NCBI RefSeq assembly: GCF_050948175.1
Contig: NW_027490111.1
Coordinates: 186,001-250,000 of the forward strand
Source: Xylocopa sonorina
Taxonomy: Eukaryota > Arthropoda > Insecta > Hymenoptera > Apidae
Direction: 5' to 3'
Length of the DNA stretch: 64,000 nucleotides
The translations under genes were made by a program, and so were the position numbers. A model generated the notes under the pieces. That model was not told where the DNA came from, searched no databases, and saw only the letters and a list, made by a program, of their open reading frames with translations. The first letter of the stretch is position 1; every line of letters begins with the position of its first letter. This document shows, piece by piece, positions 14,302 through 29,320 of this stretch.

Positions 14302-15982
14302 CATGATAAGATATAATATTCATTGCGAAGTGTTATGCATTCCTCGTCTACGATTCAAATGAACGTAAATGCGACACTTCCTTGCAAGGAAATAGCGTTT
14401 GCAGATGTCTACGTATCGTAAAAATAGAGTTCTTATGATTCTTAAAAAGCGATATCGCATCTCATTTCAATGTTTCATGGTAAGATATAATATGATTTGC
14501 GAAGTGTTATGTATTCCTCGTCTACACTTCAAATGAATGTGAGTGCGACACTTCCTTGCAAGGAAATAGCGTTTGCAGATGTCTACGTATCGTAGCAATG
14601 GATTTCTGATGCTTCTTAAAACGCGATATCGCATCTCATTTCTATGTTTCATGGTAAGATATAATATGCTTTGCGAAGTGTCATGTATTCCTCGTCCACG
14701 CTTCAAATGAATGTAAATGCGACACTTCCTTGCAACGAAATAGCGTTTGCAGATGTCTGCGTATCGTAGCAGTAGAATTCTAATGCTTTTTAAAACGCGA
14801 TAATGCATCTCATATCTATGTTTCATGATAAGATATAATATTCATTGCGAAGTGTTATGCATTCCTCGTCTACGATTTAAATGAATGTAAATGCGACACT
14901 TCCTTGCAAGGAAATAGCGTTTGCAGATGTCTACGTATAGAAGCAATAGAGTTCAAATGCTTCATAAAACGAGATATTGCATCTCATATCTATGTTTCAT
15001 GATAAGATATAATATTCATTGCGAAGTGTTATGCATTCCTCGTCTACGATTCAAATGAACGTAAATGCGACACTTCCTTGCAAGGAAATAGCGTTTGCAG
15101 ATGTCTACGTATCGTAAAAATAGAGTTCTTATGATACTTAAAAAGCGATATCGCATCTCATTTCAATGTTTCATGGTAAGATATAATATGATTTGCGAAG
15201 TGTTATGTATTCCTCGTCTACACTTCAAATGAATGTGAGTGCGACACTTCCTTGCAAGGAAATAGCGTTTGCAGATGTCTACGTATCGTAGCAATGGATT
15301 TCTGATGCTTCTTAAAACGCTATATCGCATCTCATTTCTATGTTTCATGGTAAGATATAATATGATTTGCGAAGTGTCATGTATTCCTCGTCCACGCTTC
15401 AAATGAATGTAAATGCGACACTTCCTTGCAACGAAATAGCGTTTGCAGATGTCTGCGTATCGTAGCAGTAGAATTCTAATGCTTCTTAAAACGCGATATT
15501 GCATCTCATATCTATGTTTCATGATAAGATATAATATTCATTGCGAAGTGTTATGCATTCCTCGTCTACGATTCAAATGAAAGTAAATGCGACACTTCCT
15601 TGCAAGGAAATAGCGTTTGGAGATGTCTACGTATCGTAACAATAGAGTTCATATGATTCTTAAAACGCGATATCGCATCTCATATCTATGTTTCAAGATA
15701 AGATATAATATTCATTGCGAAGTGTTGTGCATTCCTCGTCTACGATTCAAATGAAAGTAAATGCGACACTTCGTTGCAAGGAAATAGCGATTGCAGGTGT
15801 CTACGTATAGTAGCAATAGAGTTCTAATGCTTCTTAAAACGCGATATCGCATCTCATTTCTATGTTTCATGGTAAGATATAATATGATTTGCGAAGTGTT
15901 ATGTATTCCTCGTCTACACTTCAAATGAATGTAAATGCGACACTTCTTTGCAAGGAAATAGCGATTGCAGATGTCTGCGTAT
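14302..15982. repeat. Block X, copy 2
   Basis: Near-identical to 7690-9370. It is followed at once by a copy of block Y. In the first locus X is followed by other monomers before Y starts at about 10056, so the order was rearranged. Confidence 0.85.
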
Positions 15983-17284
15983 CGTAGCAGTAGAATTCTA
16001 ATGCTTCTTAAAACGAGATATTGCATCTCATATCTATGTGTCATGATAAGATATAATATTCATTGCGAAGTGTTATGCATTCCTCGTCTACGATTCAAAT
16101 GAATGTAAATGCGACACTTCCTTCCAAGGTAATAGCGTTTGCAGATGTCTACGTATCGAAGCAATAGAGTTCAAATGCTTCATAAAACGAGATACTGCAT
16201 CTCATATCTATGTTTCATGATAAGATATAATATTCATTGCGAAGTGTTATGCATTCCTCGTCTACGATTCAAATGAACGTAAATGCGACACTTCCTTCCA
16301 AGGAAATAGCGTTTGCAGATGTCTACGTATCGTAGCAATAGAGTTCTTATGATTCTTAAAACGCGATATCGCATCTCATTTCTACGTTTCATGGTAAGAT
16401 ATAATATGATTTGCGAAGTGTCATGTATTCCTCGTCTACACCTCAAATGAATGTAAATGCGACACTTCCCTGCAAGGAAATAGCGTTTGCAGATGTCTAC
16501 GTATCGTAGCAATTGTGTTCTTATGATTCTTACAACGCGATATCGGATCTCATTTCTATGTTTCATGGTAAGATATAATATGAATTGCTAAGTGTTATGT
16601 ATTCCTCGTCTACACTTCAAATGAATGTAAATGCGACACTTCCTTGCAAGGAAATAGCGTTTGCAGATGTCTACGTATCGTAGCAATAGAGTTCATATGA
16701 TTCTTAAAACGCGATATCGCATCTCATTTCTATGTTTCATGATAAAATATAATATTCATTGCGAAGTGTTATGCATTCCTCGTCTACCATTCAAATGAAC
16801 GTAAATGCGACACATCCTTGCAAGGAAATAGCGTTTGGAGATGTCTACGTATCGTAACAATAGAGTTCATATGATTCTTAAAACGCGATATCGCATCTCA
16901 TATCTATGTTGCAAGATAAGATATAATATTCATTGCGAAGTGTTATGCATTCCTCGTCTACGATTGAAATGAAAGTAAATGCGACAGTTCGTTGCAAGGA
17001 AATAGCGATTGCAGGTGTCTACGTATCGTAGCAATAGAGTTCTAATGCTTCTTAAAACGCGATATCGCATCTCATTTCTATGTTTCATGGTAAGATATAA
17101 AATGATTTGCGAAGGGTTATGTATTCCCGGTCTACACTTCAAATGAATGTAAATGCGACACTTCTTTGCATGGAAATAGCGATTGCAGATGTCTACGTAT
17201 CGTAGCAGTAGAGTTCTTATGGTTCTTAAAACGCGATATCGCATCTCATTTCTACGTTTCATGGTAAGATATAATATGATTTGC
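15972..17284. repeat. Block Y, copy 2
   Basis: Partner of 10056-11368. It differs by scattered substitutions such as acacctcaaatg for acacttcaaatg and gcgacacatcc for gcgacacttcc. Confidence 0.85.
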
Positions 17285-18680
17285 GAAGTGTTATGTATTC
17301 CTCGTCTACACTTCAAATGAATGTGAGTGCGACACTTCCTTGCAAGGAAATAGCGTTTGCAGATGTCTACGTATCGTAGCAATGGATTTCTGATGCTTCT
17401 TAAAACGCGATATCGCATCTCATTTCTATGTTTCATGGTAAGATATAATATGCTTTGCGAAGTGTCATGTATTCCTCGTCCACGCTTCAAATGAATGTAA
17501 ATGCGACACTTCCTTGCAACGAAATAGCGTTTGCAGATGTCTGCGTATCGTAGCAGTAGAATTCTAATGCTTTTTAAAACGCGATAATGCATCTCATATC
17601 TATGTTTCATGATAAGATATAATATTCATTGCGAAGTGTTATGCATTCCTCGTCTACGATTTAAATGAATGTAAATGCGACACTTCCTTGCAAGGAAATA
17701 GCGTTTGCAGATGTCTACGTATAGAAGCAATAGAGTTCAAATGCTTCATAAAACGAGATATTGCATCTCATATCTATGTTTCATGATAAGATATAATATT
17801 CATTGCGAAGTGTTATGCATTCCTCGTCTACGATTCAAATGAACGTAAATGCGACACTTCCTTGCAAGGAAATAGCGTTTGCAGATGTCTACGTATCGTA
17901 AAAATAGAGTTCTTATGATTCTTAAAAAGCGATATCGCATCTCATTTCAATGTTTCATGGTAAGATATAATATGATTTGCGAATTGTTATGTATTCCTCG
18001 TCTACACTTCAAATGAATGTGAGTGCGACACTTCCTTGCAAGGAAATAGCGTTTGCAGATGTCTACGTATCGTAGCAATGGATTTCTGATGCTTCTTAAA
18101 ACGCGATATCGCATCTCATTTCTATGTTTCATGGTAAGATATAATATGATTTGCGAAGTGTCATGTATTCCTCGTCCACGCTTCAAATGAATGTAAATGC
18201 GACACTTCCTTGCAACGAAATAGCGTTTGCAGATGTCTGCGTATCGTAGCAGTAGAATTCTAATGCTTCTTAAAACGCGATATTGCATCTCATATCTATG
18301 TTTCATGATAAGATATAATATTCATTGCGAAGTGTTATGCATTCCTCGTCTACGATTCAAATGAAAGTAAATGCGACACTTCCTTGCAAGGAAATAGCGT
18401 TTGGAGATGTCTACGTATCGTAACAATAGAGTTCATATGATTCTTAAAACGCGATATCGCATCTCATATCTATGTTTCAAGATAAGATATAATATTCATT
18501 GCGAAGTGTTATGCATTCCTCGTCTACGATTCAAATGAAAGTAAATGCGACACTTCGTTGCAAGGAAATAGCGATTGCAGGTGTCTACGTATAGTAGCAA
18601 TAGAGTTCTAATGCTTCTTAAAACGCGATATCGCATCTCATTTCTATGTTTCATGGTAAGATATAATATGATTTGCGAAG
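17270..18680. repeat. Block X, copy 3 (partial)
   Basis: Matches 14486-15896 at 2784 bp (16 monomers). Together with the flanking Y copies this gives an X-Y-X-Y series at 14.3-20.6 kb. Confidence 0.82.
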
Positions 18681-18886
18681 TGTCATGTATTCCCCGTCTA
18701 CACTTCAAATGAATGTAAATGCCACACTTCCCTGCTAGGAAATAGCGTCTGCAGATGACTAGGTATCGTAGCAATAGAGTTCTAATGCTTCTTAAAGCGC
18801 GATATCGCATCTTATTTCTATGTTTCATGGTATGATAGAATATGATTCGCGACGTGTTATGTAGTCCTCGTCTACACTTCAAATGA

Positions 18887-20607
18887 ATGTAAATGCGACA
18901 CTTCCCTGCAAGGAAATAGCGTTTGCAGATGTCTACGTATCGTAGCAATTGTGTTCTTATGATCCTTACAACGCGATATCGGATCTCATTTCTATGTTTC
19001 ATGGTAAGATATAATATGAATTGCTAAGTGTTATGTATTCCTCGTCTACACTTCAAATGAATGTAAATGCGACACTTACTTGCAAGGAAATAGCGTTTGC
19101 AGATGTCTACGTATCGTAGCAATAGAGTTCATATGATTCTTAAAACGCGATATCGCATCTCATTTCTATGTTTCATGATAAAATATAATATTCATTGCGA
19201 AGTGTTATGCATTCCTCGTCTACCATTCAAATGAACGTAACTGCGACACATCCTTGCAAGGAAATAGCGTTTGGAGATGTCTACGTATCGTAACAATAGA
19301 GTTCATATGATTCTTAAAACGCAATATCGCATCTCATATCTATGTTGCAAGATAAGATATAATATTCATTGCGAAGTGTTATGCATTCCTCGTCTACGAT
19401 TGAAATGAAAGTAAAAGCGACAGTTCGTTGCAAGGAAATAGCGATTGCAGGTGTCTACGTATCGTAGCAATAGAGTTCTAATGCTTCTTAAAACGCGATA
19501 TCGCATCTCATTTCTATGTTTCATGGTAAGATATAATATGATTTGCGAAGGGTTATGTATTCCCGGTCTACACTTCAAATGAATGTAAATGCGACACTTC
19601 TTTGCATGGAAATAGCGATTGCAGATGTCTACGTATCGTAGCAGTAGAGTTCTTATGGTTCTTAAAACGCAATATCGCATCTCATTTCTACGTTTCATGG
19701 TAAGATATAATATGATTTGCGGAGTGTTATGTGTTCCTCGTCTACACTTCAAATGAATGCAAACGCGACACTTCCTCGCTAGGAAATAGCGTTTGCAGAT
19801 GTCTACGTATCGTAGCAGTAGAGTTCTAATGCTTCTTAAAACGCGATATCGCATCCCATTTCTATGTTTCATGGTAAGATATAATATGATTTGCGAAGTG
19901 TTATGTATTCCTCGTCTACACATCAAATGAATGTAAATGCGACACTTCCTTGCAAGGAAACAGCGTTTGCAGATGTCTACGTATCGTAGCAATGGATTTC
20001 TGATGCTTCTTAAAACGCGATATCGCATCTCATTTCTATGTTTCATGGTAAGATATAATATGATTTGCGAAGTGTCATGTATTCCACGTCCACGCTTCAA
20101 ATGAATGTAAATGCGACACTTCCTTGCAACGAAATAGCGTTTGCAGATGTCTGCGTATCATAGCAGTAGAATTCTAATGCTTCTTAAAACGCGATATTGC
20201 AGCTCATATCTATGTTTCATGATAAGTTATAATATTCATTGCGAAGTGTTATGCATTCCTCGTCTACGATTCAAATGAATGTAAATCCGACACTTCCTTG
20301 CAAGGAAATAGCGTTTGCAGATGTCTACGTATCGAAGCAATAGAGTTCAAATGCTTCATAAAACGAGATATTGCATCTCATATCTATGTTTCATGATAAG
20401 ATATAATATTCATTGCGAAGTGTTATGCATTCCTCGTCTACGATTCAAATGAACGTAAATGCGACACTTCCTTGCAAGGAAATAGCGTTTGCAGATGTCT
20501 ACGTATCGTAAAAATAGAGTTCTTATGATACTTAAAAAGCGATATCGCATCTCATTTCAATGTTTCATGGTAAGATATAATATGATTTGCGAAGTGTTAT
20601 GTATTCC
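18887..20607. repeat. Block Y, copy 3 (extended)
   Basis: Matches 10535-12255 at 8352 bp. It shares gcgacacatcc with copy 2, which suggests copy 3 is closer to copy 2 at its start, although its later part follows copy 1. Such mosaics are expected from repeated unequal exchange. Confidence 0.8.
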
Positions 20608-22329
20608 TCGTCCACACTTCAAATGAATGTGAATGCGACACTTCCTCGCTAGGAAATAGCGTTTGCAGATGTCTACGTATCGTAGCAGTAGAGTTCTAAT
20701 GCTTCTTAAAACGCGATACCGCATCTCATTTCTATGTTTCATGGTAAGATATAATATGATTTGCGAAGTGTTATGTATTCCTCGTCTACACTTCAAATGA
20801 ATGTGAGTGCGACACTTTCTTGCAAGGAAATAGCGTTTGCAGATGTCTAGGTATCGTAGCAATAGAGTTCTAATGCTTCTTAAAACGCGATATCGCATCT
20901 CATTTCTATGTTTCATGGTAAGATATAATATGATTTGCTAAGTGTTATGTATTCCTCGTCTACACTTCAAATGAATGTAAATGCGACACTTCTTTGCAAG
21001 GAAATAGCGTTTGCAGATGTCAACGTATCGTAGCAATAGAGTTCTTATGATTCTTAAAACGCGATATCGCATCTCATTTCTATGTTTCATGGTAAGATAT
21101 AATATGATTTGCGAAGTGTTATGTATTCCTCGTCTACACTTCAAGTGAAAGTAAATGCGACACTTCGTTGCAAGGAAATAGCGTTTGCAGATGTCTACGT
21201 ATCGAAGCAACAGAGTTCAAATGCTTCTTAAAACGAGATATTGCACAGCATATATATGTTTCTTGATAAGATATAATATTCATTGCGAAGTGTTATGCAT
21301 TCCTCGTCTACGATTGAAATGAATGTAAATGCAACAATTCCTTGCAAGGAAATAGCGTTTGCAGATGTCTACGTATCGTAGCAATAGAGTTCCAATGCTT
21401 CTTAGAACGCGACATCGCATCTCATTTGTATGTTTCATGGTAAGATATAATATGATTTGCGAAGTGTTATGTATTCCTCGTCTACGATTCAAATGAATGT
21501 AAATGCGACACTTCCTTGCAAGGAGATAGCGTTTGCAGATGTCTACGTATCGTAGCAATAGAGTTCCAATGCTTCTTAAAACGCGATATCGCATCTCATT
21601 TCTATGTCTCATGGTAAGATATAATATGATTTGCGAAGTGTTATGTATTCCTCGTCTACGATTCAAATGAATGTAAATGTGACACTTCCTTGCAAGGAAA
21701 TTGCGTTCGCAGATGTCTACGTATCATAGCAATAGAGTTCTTATGATTCTTAAAACGCGATATCGCATCTCATTTCTACGTTTCATGGTAAGATATTATA
21801 TGATTTGCGAAGTGTCATGTATTCCCCGTCTACACTTCAAATGAATGTAAATGCGACACTTCCTTGCTAGGAAATAGCGTCTGCAGATGTCTAGGTATCG
21901 TAGCAATGGAGTTCTAATGCTTATTAAAACGCGATATCGCATCTCATTTCTATGTTTCATGGTAAGATATAATATGATTTGCGAAGTGTTATGTATTCCT
22001 CGTCTACACATCAAATGAATGTAAATGCGACACTTCCTTGCAACGAAATAGCGTTTGCAGATGTCTACGTATCGTAGCAATAGAGTTCTTATGATTCCTA
22101 AAACGCGATATCGGACCTTATTTCTATGTTTCATGGTAGGATATAATATGATTTGCGAAGTGTTATGTATTCCTCGTCTACACTTCAAGTGAAAGTAAAT
22201 GCGACACTTCGTTGCAAGGAAATAGCGTTTGCAGATGTCTATGTATCGAAGCAACAGAGTTCAAATGCTTCTTAAAACGCGACATCGCATCTCATTTCTA
22301 TGTTTCATGGTAAGATATAATATGATTTG

Positions 22330-23472
22330 CTAAGTGTTATGTATTCCTCGTCTACACTTCAAATGAATGTAAATGCGACACTTCTTTGCAAGGAAATAGC
22401 GTTTGCAGATGTCTACGTATCGTAGCAATAGAGTTCTTATGGTTCTTAAAACGCGATATCGCATCTCATTTCTATGTTTCATGGAAAGGTATAATATGAT
22501 TTGCGAAGTGTTATGTATTCCTCGTCTACACTTCAAATGAATGTAAATGCGACACTTTCTTGCAAGGAAATGGCGTTTGCGGATGTCTACGTATCGTAGC
22601 AATGGGTTTCTAATGCTTCTTAAAACGCGATATCGCATCTCATTTCTGTGTTTCATGGTAAGATATAATATGATTTGCGATGTGTCATGTATTCCTCGTC
22701 CACACTTCAAATGAATGTGAATGCGACACTTCCTCGCTAGGAAATAGCGTTTGCAGATGTCTACGTATCGTAGCAGTAGAGTTCTAATGCTTCTTAAAAC
22801 GCGATACCGCATCTCATTTCTATGTTTCATGGTAAGATATAATATGATTTGCGAAGTGTTATGTATTTCTCGTCTACACTTCAAATGAATGTGAGTGCGA
22901 CACTTTCTTGCAAGGAAATAGCGTTTGCAGATGTCTAGGTATCGTAGCAATAGAGTTCTAATGCTTCTTAAAACGCGATATCGCATCTCATTTCTATGTT
23001 TCATGGTAAGATATAATATGATTTGCGAAGTGTTATGTATTCCTCGTCTACACATCAAATGAATGTAAATGCGACACTTCCTTGCTAGGAAATAGCGTTT
23101 GCAGATGTCTACGTATCGTAGCAATGGATTTCTGCTGCTTCTCAAAACGCGATATCGCATCTCACTTCTATGATTCATGGTAAGATATAAAATGATTTGC
23201 GAAGTGTCATGTATTCCTCGTCTACACTTCAAATGAATGTAAATGCGACACTTCCCTGCAAGGAAATAGCGTTTGCAGATGTCTACGTATCGTAGCAATA
23301 GAGTTCTTATGATTCCTAAAACGCGATATCGGACCTTATTTCTATGTTTCATGGTAGGGTATAATATGATTTGCGAAGTGTTATGTATTCCTCGTTTACA
23401 CTTCAAGTGAAAGTAAATGCGACACTTCGTTGCAAGGAAATAGCGTTTGCAGATGTCTACGTATCGAAGCAA
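22330..23472. repeat. Middle-domain block, copy 1 (about 6.6 monomers)
   Basis: Matches 26680-27822 at 4350 bp (25 monomers) with only scattered changes. The minus-strand open frame spans the whole block in both copies (380 codons), which reflects a lack of type 2 monomers rather than a gene. Confidence 0.82.
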
Positions 23473-26400
23473 CAGAGTTCAAATGCTTCTTAAAACGCGA
23501 TATCGCATCTCATTTCTATGTTTCATGGTAAGATATAATATGATTTGCTAAGTGTTATGTATTCCTCGTCTACACTTCAAATGAATGTAAATGCGACACT
23601 TCTTTGCAAGGAAATAGCGTTTGCAGATGTCAACGTATCGTAGCAATAGAGTTCTTATGATTCTTAAAACGCGATATCGCATCTCATTTCTATGTTTCAT
23701 GGTAAGGTATAATATGATTTGCGAAGTGTTATGTATTCCTCGTCTACACTTCAAATGAATGTAAATGCGACACTTTCTTGCAAGGAAATGGCGTTTGCGG
23801 ATGTCTACGTATCGTAGCAATGGGTTTCTAATGCTTCTTAAAACGCGATATCGCATCTCATTTCTGTGTTTCATGGTAAGATATAATATGATTTGCGATG
23901 TGTCATGTATTCCTCGTCCACACTTCAAATGAATGTGAATGCGACACTTCCTCGCTAGGAAATAGCGTTTGCAGATGTCTACGTATCGTAGCAGTAGAGT
24001 TCTAATGCTTCTTAAAACGCGATACCGCATCTCATTTCTATGTTTCATGGTAAGATATAATATGATTTGCGAAGTGTTATGTATTCCTCGTCTACACATC
24101 AAATGAATGTAAATGCGACACTTCCTTGCTAGGAAATAGCGTTTGCAGATGTCTACGTATCGTAGCAATGGATTTCCGCTGCTTCTTAAAACGCGATATC
24201 GCATCTCACTTCTATGATTCATGGTAAGATATAAAATGATTTGCGAAGTGTCATGTATTCCTCGTCTACACTTCAAATGAATGTAAATGCGACACTTCCC
24301 TGCAAGGAAATAGCGTTTGCAGATGTCTACGTCTCGTAGCAATAGTGTTCTTATGATTCCTAAAACGCGATATCGGATCTTATTTCTATGTTTCATGGTA
24401 GGATATAATATGATTTGCGAAGTGTTATGTATTCCTCGTCTACACTTCAAGTGAAAGTAAATGCGACACTTCGTTGCAAGGAAATAGCGTTTGCAGATGT
24501 CTACGTATCGAAGCAACAGAGTTCAAATGCTTCTTAAAACGAGATATTGCACAGCATATATATGTTTCTTGATAAGATATAATATTCATTGCGAAGTGTT
24601 ATGCATTCCTCGTCTACGATTGAAATGAATGTAAATGCAACAATTCCTTGCAAGGAAATAGCGTTTGCAGATGTCTACGTATCGTAGCAATAGAGTTCCA
24701 ATGCTTCTTAGAACGCGACATCGCATCTCATTTGTATGTTTCATGGTAAGATATAATATGATTTGCGAAGTGTTATGTATTCCTCGTCTACGATTCAAAT
24801 GAATGTAAATGCGACACTTCCTTGCAAGGAGATAGCGTTTGCAGATGTCTACGTATCGTAGCAATAGAGTTCTTATGATTCTTAAAACGCGATATCGCAT
24901 CTCATTTCTACGTTTCATGGTAAGATATTATATGATTTGCGAAGTGTCATGTATTCCCCGTCTACACTTCAAATGAATGTAAATGCGACACTTCCTTGCT
25001 AGGAAATAGCGTCTGCAGATGTCTAGGTATCGTAGCAATGGAGTTCTAATGCTTATTAAAACGCGATATCGCATCTCATTTCTATGTTTCATGGTAAGAT
25101 ATAATATGATTTGCGAAGTGTTATGTATTCCTCGTCTACACATCAAATGAATGTAAATGCGACACTTCCTTGCAACGAAATAGCGTTTGCAGATGTCTGC
25201 GTATCGTAGCAGTAGAATTCTAATGCTTCTTAGAACGCGATATTGCATCTCATATCTATGTTTCATGATAAGATATAATATTCATTGCGAAGTGTTATGC
25301 ATTCCTCGTCTACGATTCAAATGAATGTAAATGCGACACTTCCTTGCAAGGAAATAGCGTTTGCAGATGTCTACGTATCGAAGCAATAGAGTTCAAATGC
25401 TTCATAAAACGAGATATTGCATCTCATATCTATGATTCATGATAAGATATAATATTCATTGCGAAGTGTTATGCATTCCTCGCCTACGATTCAAATGAAC
25501 GTAAATGCGACACTTCCTTGCAAGGAAATAGCGTTTGCAGATGTCTACGTATCGTAACAATAGAGTTCTTATGATTCTTAAAAAGCGATATCGCATCTCA
25601 TTTCAATGTTTCATGGTAAGATATAATATGATTTGCGAAGTGTTATGTATTCCTCGTCTACACATCAAATGAATGTAAATGCGACACTTCCTTGCTAGGA
25701 AATAGCGTTTGCAGGTGTCTACGTATCGTAGCAATGGATTTCTGCTGCTTCTTAAAACGCGATATCGCATCTCACTTCTATGATTCATGGTAAGATATAA
25801 AATGATTTGCGAAGTGTCATGTATTCCTCGTCTACACTTCAAATGAATGTAAATGCGACACTTCCCTGCAAGGAAATAGCGTTTGCAGATGTCTACGTAT
25901 CGTAGCAATAGAGTTCTTATGATTCCTAAAACGCGATATCGGACCTTATTTCTATGTTTCATGGTAGGATATAATATGATTTGCGAAGTGTTATGTATTC
26001 CTCGTCTACACTTCAAGTGAAAGTAAATGCGACACTTCGTTGCAAGGAAATAGCGTTTGCAGATGTCTATGTATCGAAGCAACAGAGTTCTTATGATTCT
26101 TAAAACGCGATATCGCATCTCATTTCTATGTTTCATGGTAAGGTATAATATGATTTGCGAAGTGTTATGTATTCCTCGTCTACACTTCAAATGAATGTAA
26201 ATGCGACACTTCCTTGCTAGGAAATAGCGTTTGCAGATGTCTACGTATCGTAGCAATGGATTTCTGCTGCTTCTTAAAACGCGATATCGCATCTCACTTC
26301 TATGATTCATGGTAAGATATAAAATGATTTGCGAAGTGTCATGTATTCCTCGTCTACACTTCAAATGAATGTAAATGCGACACTTCCCTGCAAGGAAATA

Positions 26401-26679
26401 GCGTTTGCAGATGTCTACGTATCGTAGCAATAGAGTTCTTATGATTCCTAAAACGCGATATCGGACCTTATTTCTATGTTTCATGGTAGGATATAATATG
26501 ATTTGCGAAGTGTTATGTATTCCTCGTCTACACTTCAAGTGAAAGTAAATGCGACACTTCGTTGCAAGGAAATAGCGTTTGCAGATGTCTACGTATCGAA
26601 GCAACAGAGTTCAAATGCTTCTTAAAACGCGATATCGCATCTCATTTCTGTGTTTCATGGTAAGATATAATATGATTTG

Positions 26680-27822
26680 CTAAGTGTTATGTATTCCTCG
26701 TCTACACTTCAAATGAATGTTAATGCGACACTTCTTTGCAAGGAAATAGCGTTTGCAGATGTCTACGTATCGTAGCAATAGAGTTCTTATGGTTCTTAAA
26801 ACGCGATATCGCATCTCATTTCTATGTTTCATGGTAAGGTATAATATGATTTGCGATGTGTTATGTATTCCTCGTCTACACTTCAAATGAATGTAAATGC
26901 GACACTTTCTTGCAAGGAAATGGCGTTTGCGGATGTCTACGTATCGTAGCAATGGGTTTCTAATGCTTCCTAAAACGCGATATCGCATCTCATTTCTGTG
27001 TTTCATGGTAAGATATAATATGATTTGCGATGTGTCATGTATTCCTCGTCCACACTTCAAATGAATGTGAATGCGACACTTCCTCGCTAGGAAATAGCGT
27101 TTGCAGATGTCTACGTATCGTAGCAGTAGAGTTCTAATGCTTCTTAAAACGCGATACCGCATCTCATTTCTATGTTTCATGGTAAGATATAATATGATTT
27201 GCGAAGTGTTATGTATTCCTCGTCTACACTTCAAATGAATGTGAGTGCGACACTTTCTTGCAAGGAAATAGCGTTTGCAGATGTCTAGGTATCGTAGCAA
27301 TAGAGTTCTAATGCTTCTTAAAACGCGATATCGCATCTCATTTCTATGTTTCATGGTAAGATATAATATGATTTGCGAAGTGTTATGTATTCCTCGTCTA
27401 CACATCAAATGAATGTAAATGCGACACTTCCTTGCTAGGAAATAGCGTTTGCAGATGTCTACGTATCGTAGCAATGGATTTCTGCTGCTTCTTAAAACGC
27501 GATATCGCATCTCACTTCTATGATTCATGGTAAGATATAAAATGATTTGCGAAGTGTCATGTATTCCTCGTCTACACTTCAAATGAATGTAAATGCGACA
27601 CTTCCCTGCAAGGAAATAGCGTTTGCAGATGTCTACGTATCGTAGCAATAGAGTTCTTATGATTCCTAAAACGCGATATCGGACCTTATTTCTATGTTTC
27701 ATGGTAGGATATAATATGATTTGCGAAGTGTTATGTATTCCTCGTCTACACTTCAAGTGAAAGTAAATGCGACACTTCGTTTCAAGGAAATAGCGTTTGC
27801 AGATGTCTACGTATCGAAGCAA
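26680..27822. repeat. Middle-domain block, copy 2
   Basis: Partner of 22330-23472. It is followed, like the shorter copies near 21.2 and 24.5 kb, by the gcacagcatatata marker monomer. Confidence 0.82.
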
Positions 27823-27839
27823 CAGAGTTCAAATGCTTC

Positions 27840-29320
27840 TTAAAACGAGATATTGCACAGCATATATATGTTTCTTGATAAGATATAATATTCATTGCGA
27901 AGTGTTATGCATTCCTCGTCTACGATTGAAATGAATGTAAATGCAACAATTCCTTGCAAGGAAATAGCGTTTGCAGATGTCTACGTATCGTAGCAATAGA
28001 GTTCCAATGCTTCTTAGAACGCGACATCGCATCTCATTTGTATGTTTCATGGTAAGATATAATATGATTTGCGAAGTGTTATGTATTCCTCGTCTACGAT
28101 TCAAATGAATGTAAATGCGACACTTCCTTGCAAGGAGATAGCGTTTGCAGATGTCTACGTATCGTAGCAATAGAGTTCCAATGCTTCTTAAAACGCGATA
28201 TCGCATCTCATTTCGATGTCTCATGGTAAGATATAATATGATTTGCGAAGTGTTATGTATTCCTCGTCTACGATTCAAATGAATGTAAATGTGACACTTC
28301 CTTGCAAGGAAATAGCGTTTGCAGATGTCTACGTATCGTAGCAATAGAGTTCTTATGATTCTTAAAACGCGATATCGCATCTCATTTCTACGTTTCATGG
28401 TAAGATATTATATGATTTGCGAAGTGTCATGTATTCCCCGTCTACACTTCAAATGAATGTAAATGCGACACTTCCTTGCTAGGAAATAGCGTCTGCAGAT
28501 GTCTAGGTATCGTAGCAATGGAGTTCTAATGCTTATTAAAACGCGATATCGCATCTCATTTCTATGTTTCATGGTAAGATATAATATGATTTGCGAAGTG
28601 TTATGTATTCCTCGTCTACACATCAAATGAATGTAAATGCGACACTTTCTTGCAAGGAAATAGCGCTTGCAGATGTCTACGTATCGTAGCAATGGATTTC
28701 TGCTGCTTCTTAAAACGCGATATCGCATCTCATTTCTATGTTTCATGGTAAGATATAATATGATTTGCGAAGTGTCATGTATTCCTCGTCCACGCTTCAA
28801 ATGAATGTAAATGCGACACTTCCTTGCAACGAAATAGCGTTTGCAGATGTCTGCGTATCGTAGCAGTAGAATTCTAATGCTTCTTAGAACGCGATATTGC
28901 ATCTCATATCTATGTTTCATGATAAGATATAATATTCATTGCGAAGTGTTATGCATTCCTCGTCTACGATTCAAATGAATGTAAATGCGACACTTCCTTG
29001 CAAGGAAATAGCGTTTGCAGATGTCTACGTATCGAAGCAATAGAGTTCAAATGCTTCATAAAACGAGATATTGCATCTCATATCTATGTTTCATGATAAG
29101 ATATAATATTCATTGCGAAGTGTTATGCATTCCTCGCCTACGATTCAAATGAACGTAAATGCGACACTTCCTTGCAAGGAAATAGCGTTTGCAGATGTCT
29201 ACGTATCGTAACAATAGAGTTCTTATGATTCTTAAAAAGCGATATCTCATCTCATTTCAATGTTTCATGGTAAGATATAATATGATTTGCGAAGTGTTAT
29301 GTATTCCTCGTCTACACTTC
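27840..29320. repeat. Middle-domain 14-monomer repeat, copy 1
   Basis: Matches 30276-31756 at 2436 bp (14 monomers), including the gcacagcatatata monomer, the tgtgacac variant, the atattatatg variant and the cgcttgcag variant in the same order. Homology ends at about 29320, where the sequence switches to cttcaagtgaaag. Confidence 0.82.

Larger units (their letters stand above)
1..20600. repeat. Left array domain, marked by the cgtaaaaatag variant
   Basis: A monomer variant with cgtaaaaatag in place of cgtagcaatag occurs at 5021, 7805, 8501, 12155, 13721, 14417, 15113, 17897 and 20507. The spacings are 16, 4, 21, 9, 4, 4, 16 and 15 monomers exactly. I did not find it to the right of about 20.6 kb, where the nearest form is cgtaacaatag. 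Type 2 monomers are frequent here. The right edge is approximate, placed where the last block shared with 10.5-12.3 kb stops matching. Confidence 0.75.

Noticed and set aside
21121..21190. Possible CENP-B box in the variant cttcgttgcaaggaaat
   Set aside because: The first half resembles a CENP-B box (TTCG and the central A), but the required CGGG at the other end is missing, and the consensus monomer has cttccttgc instead.
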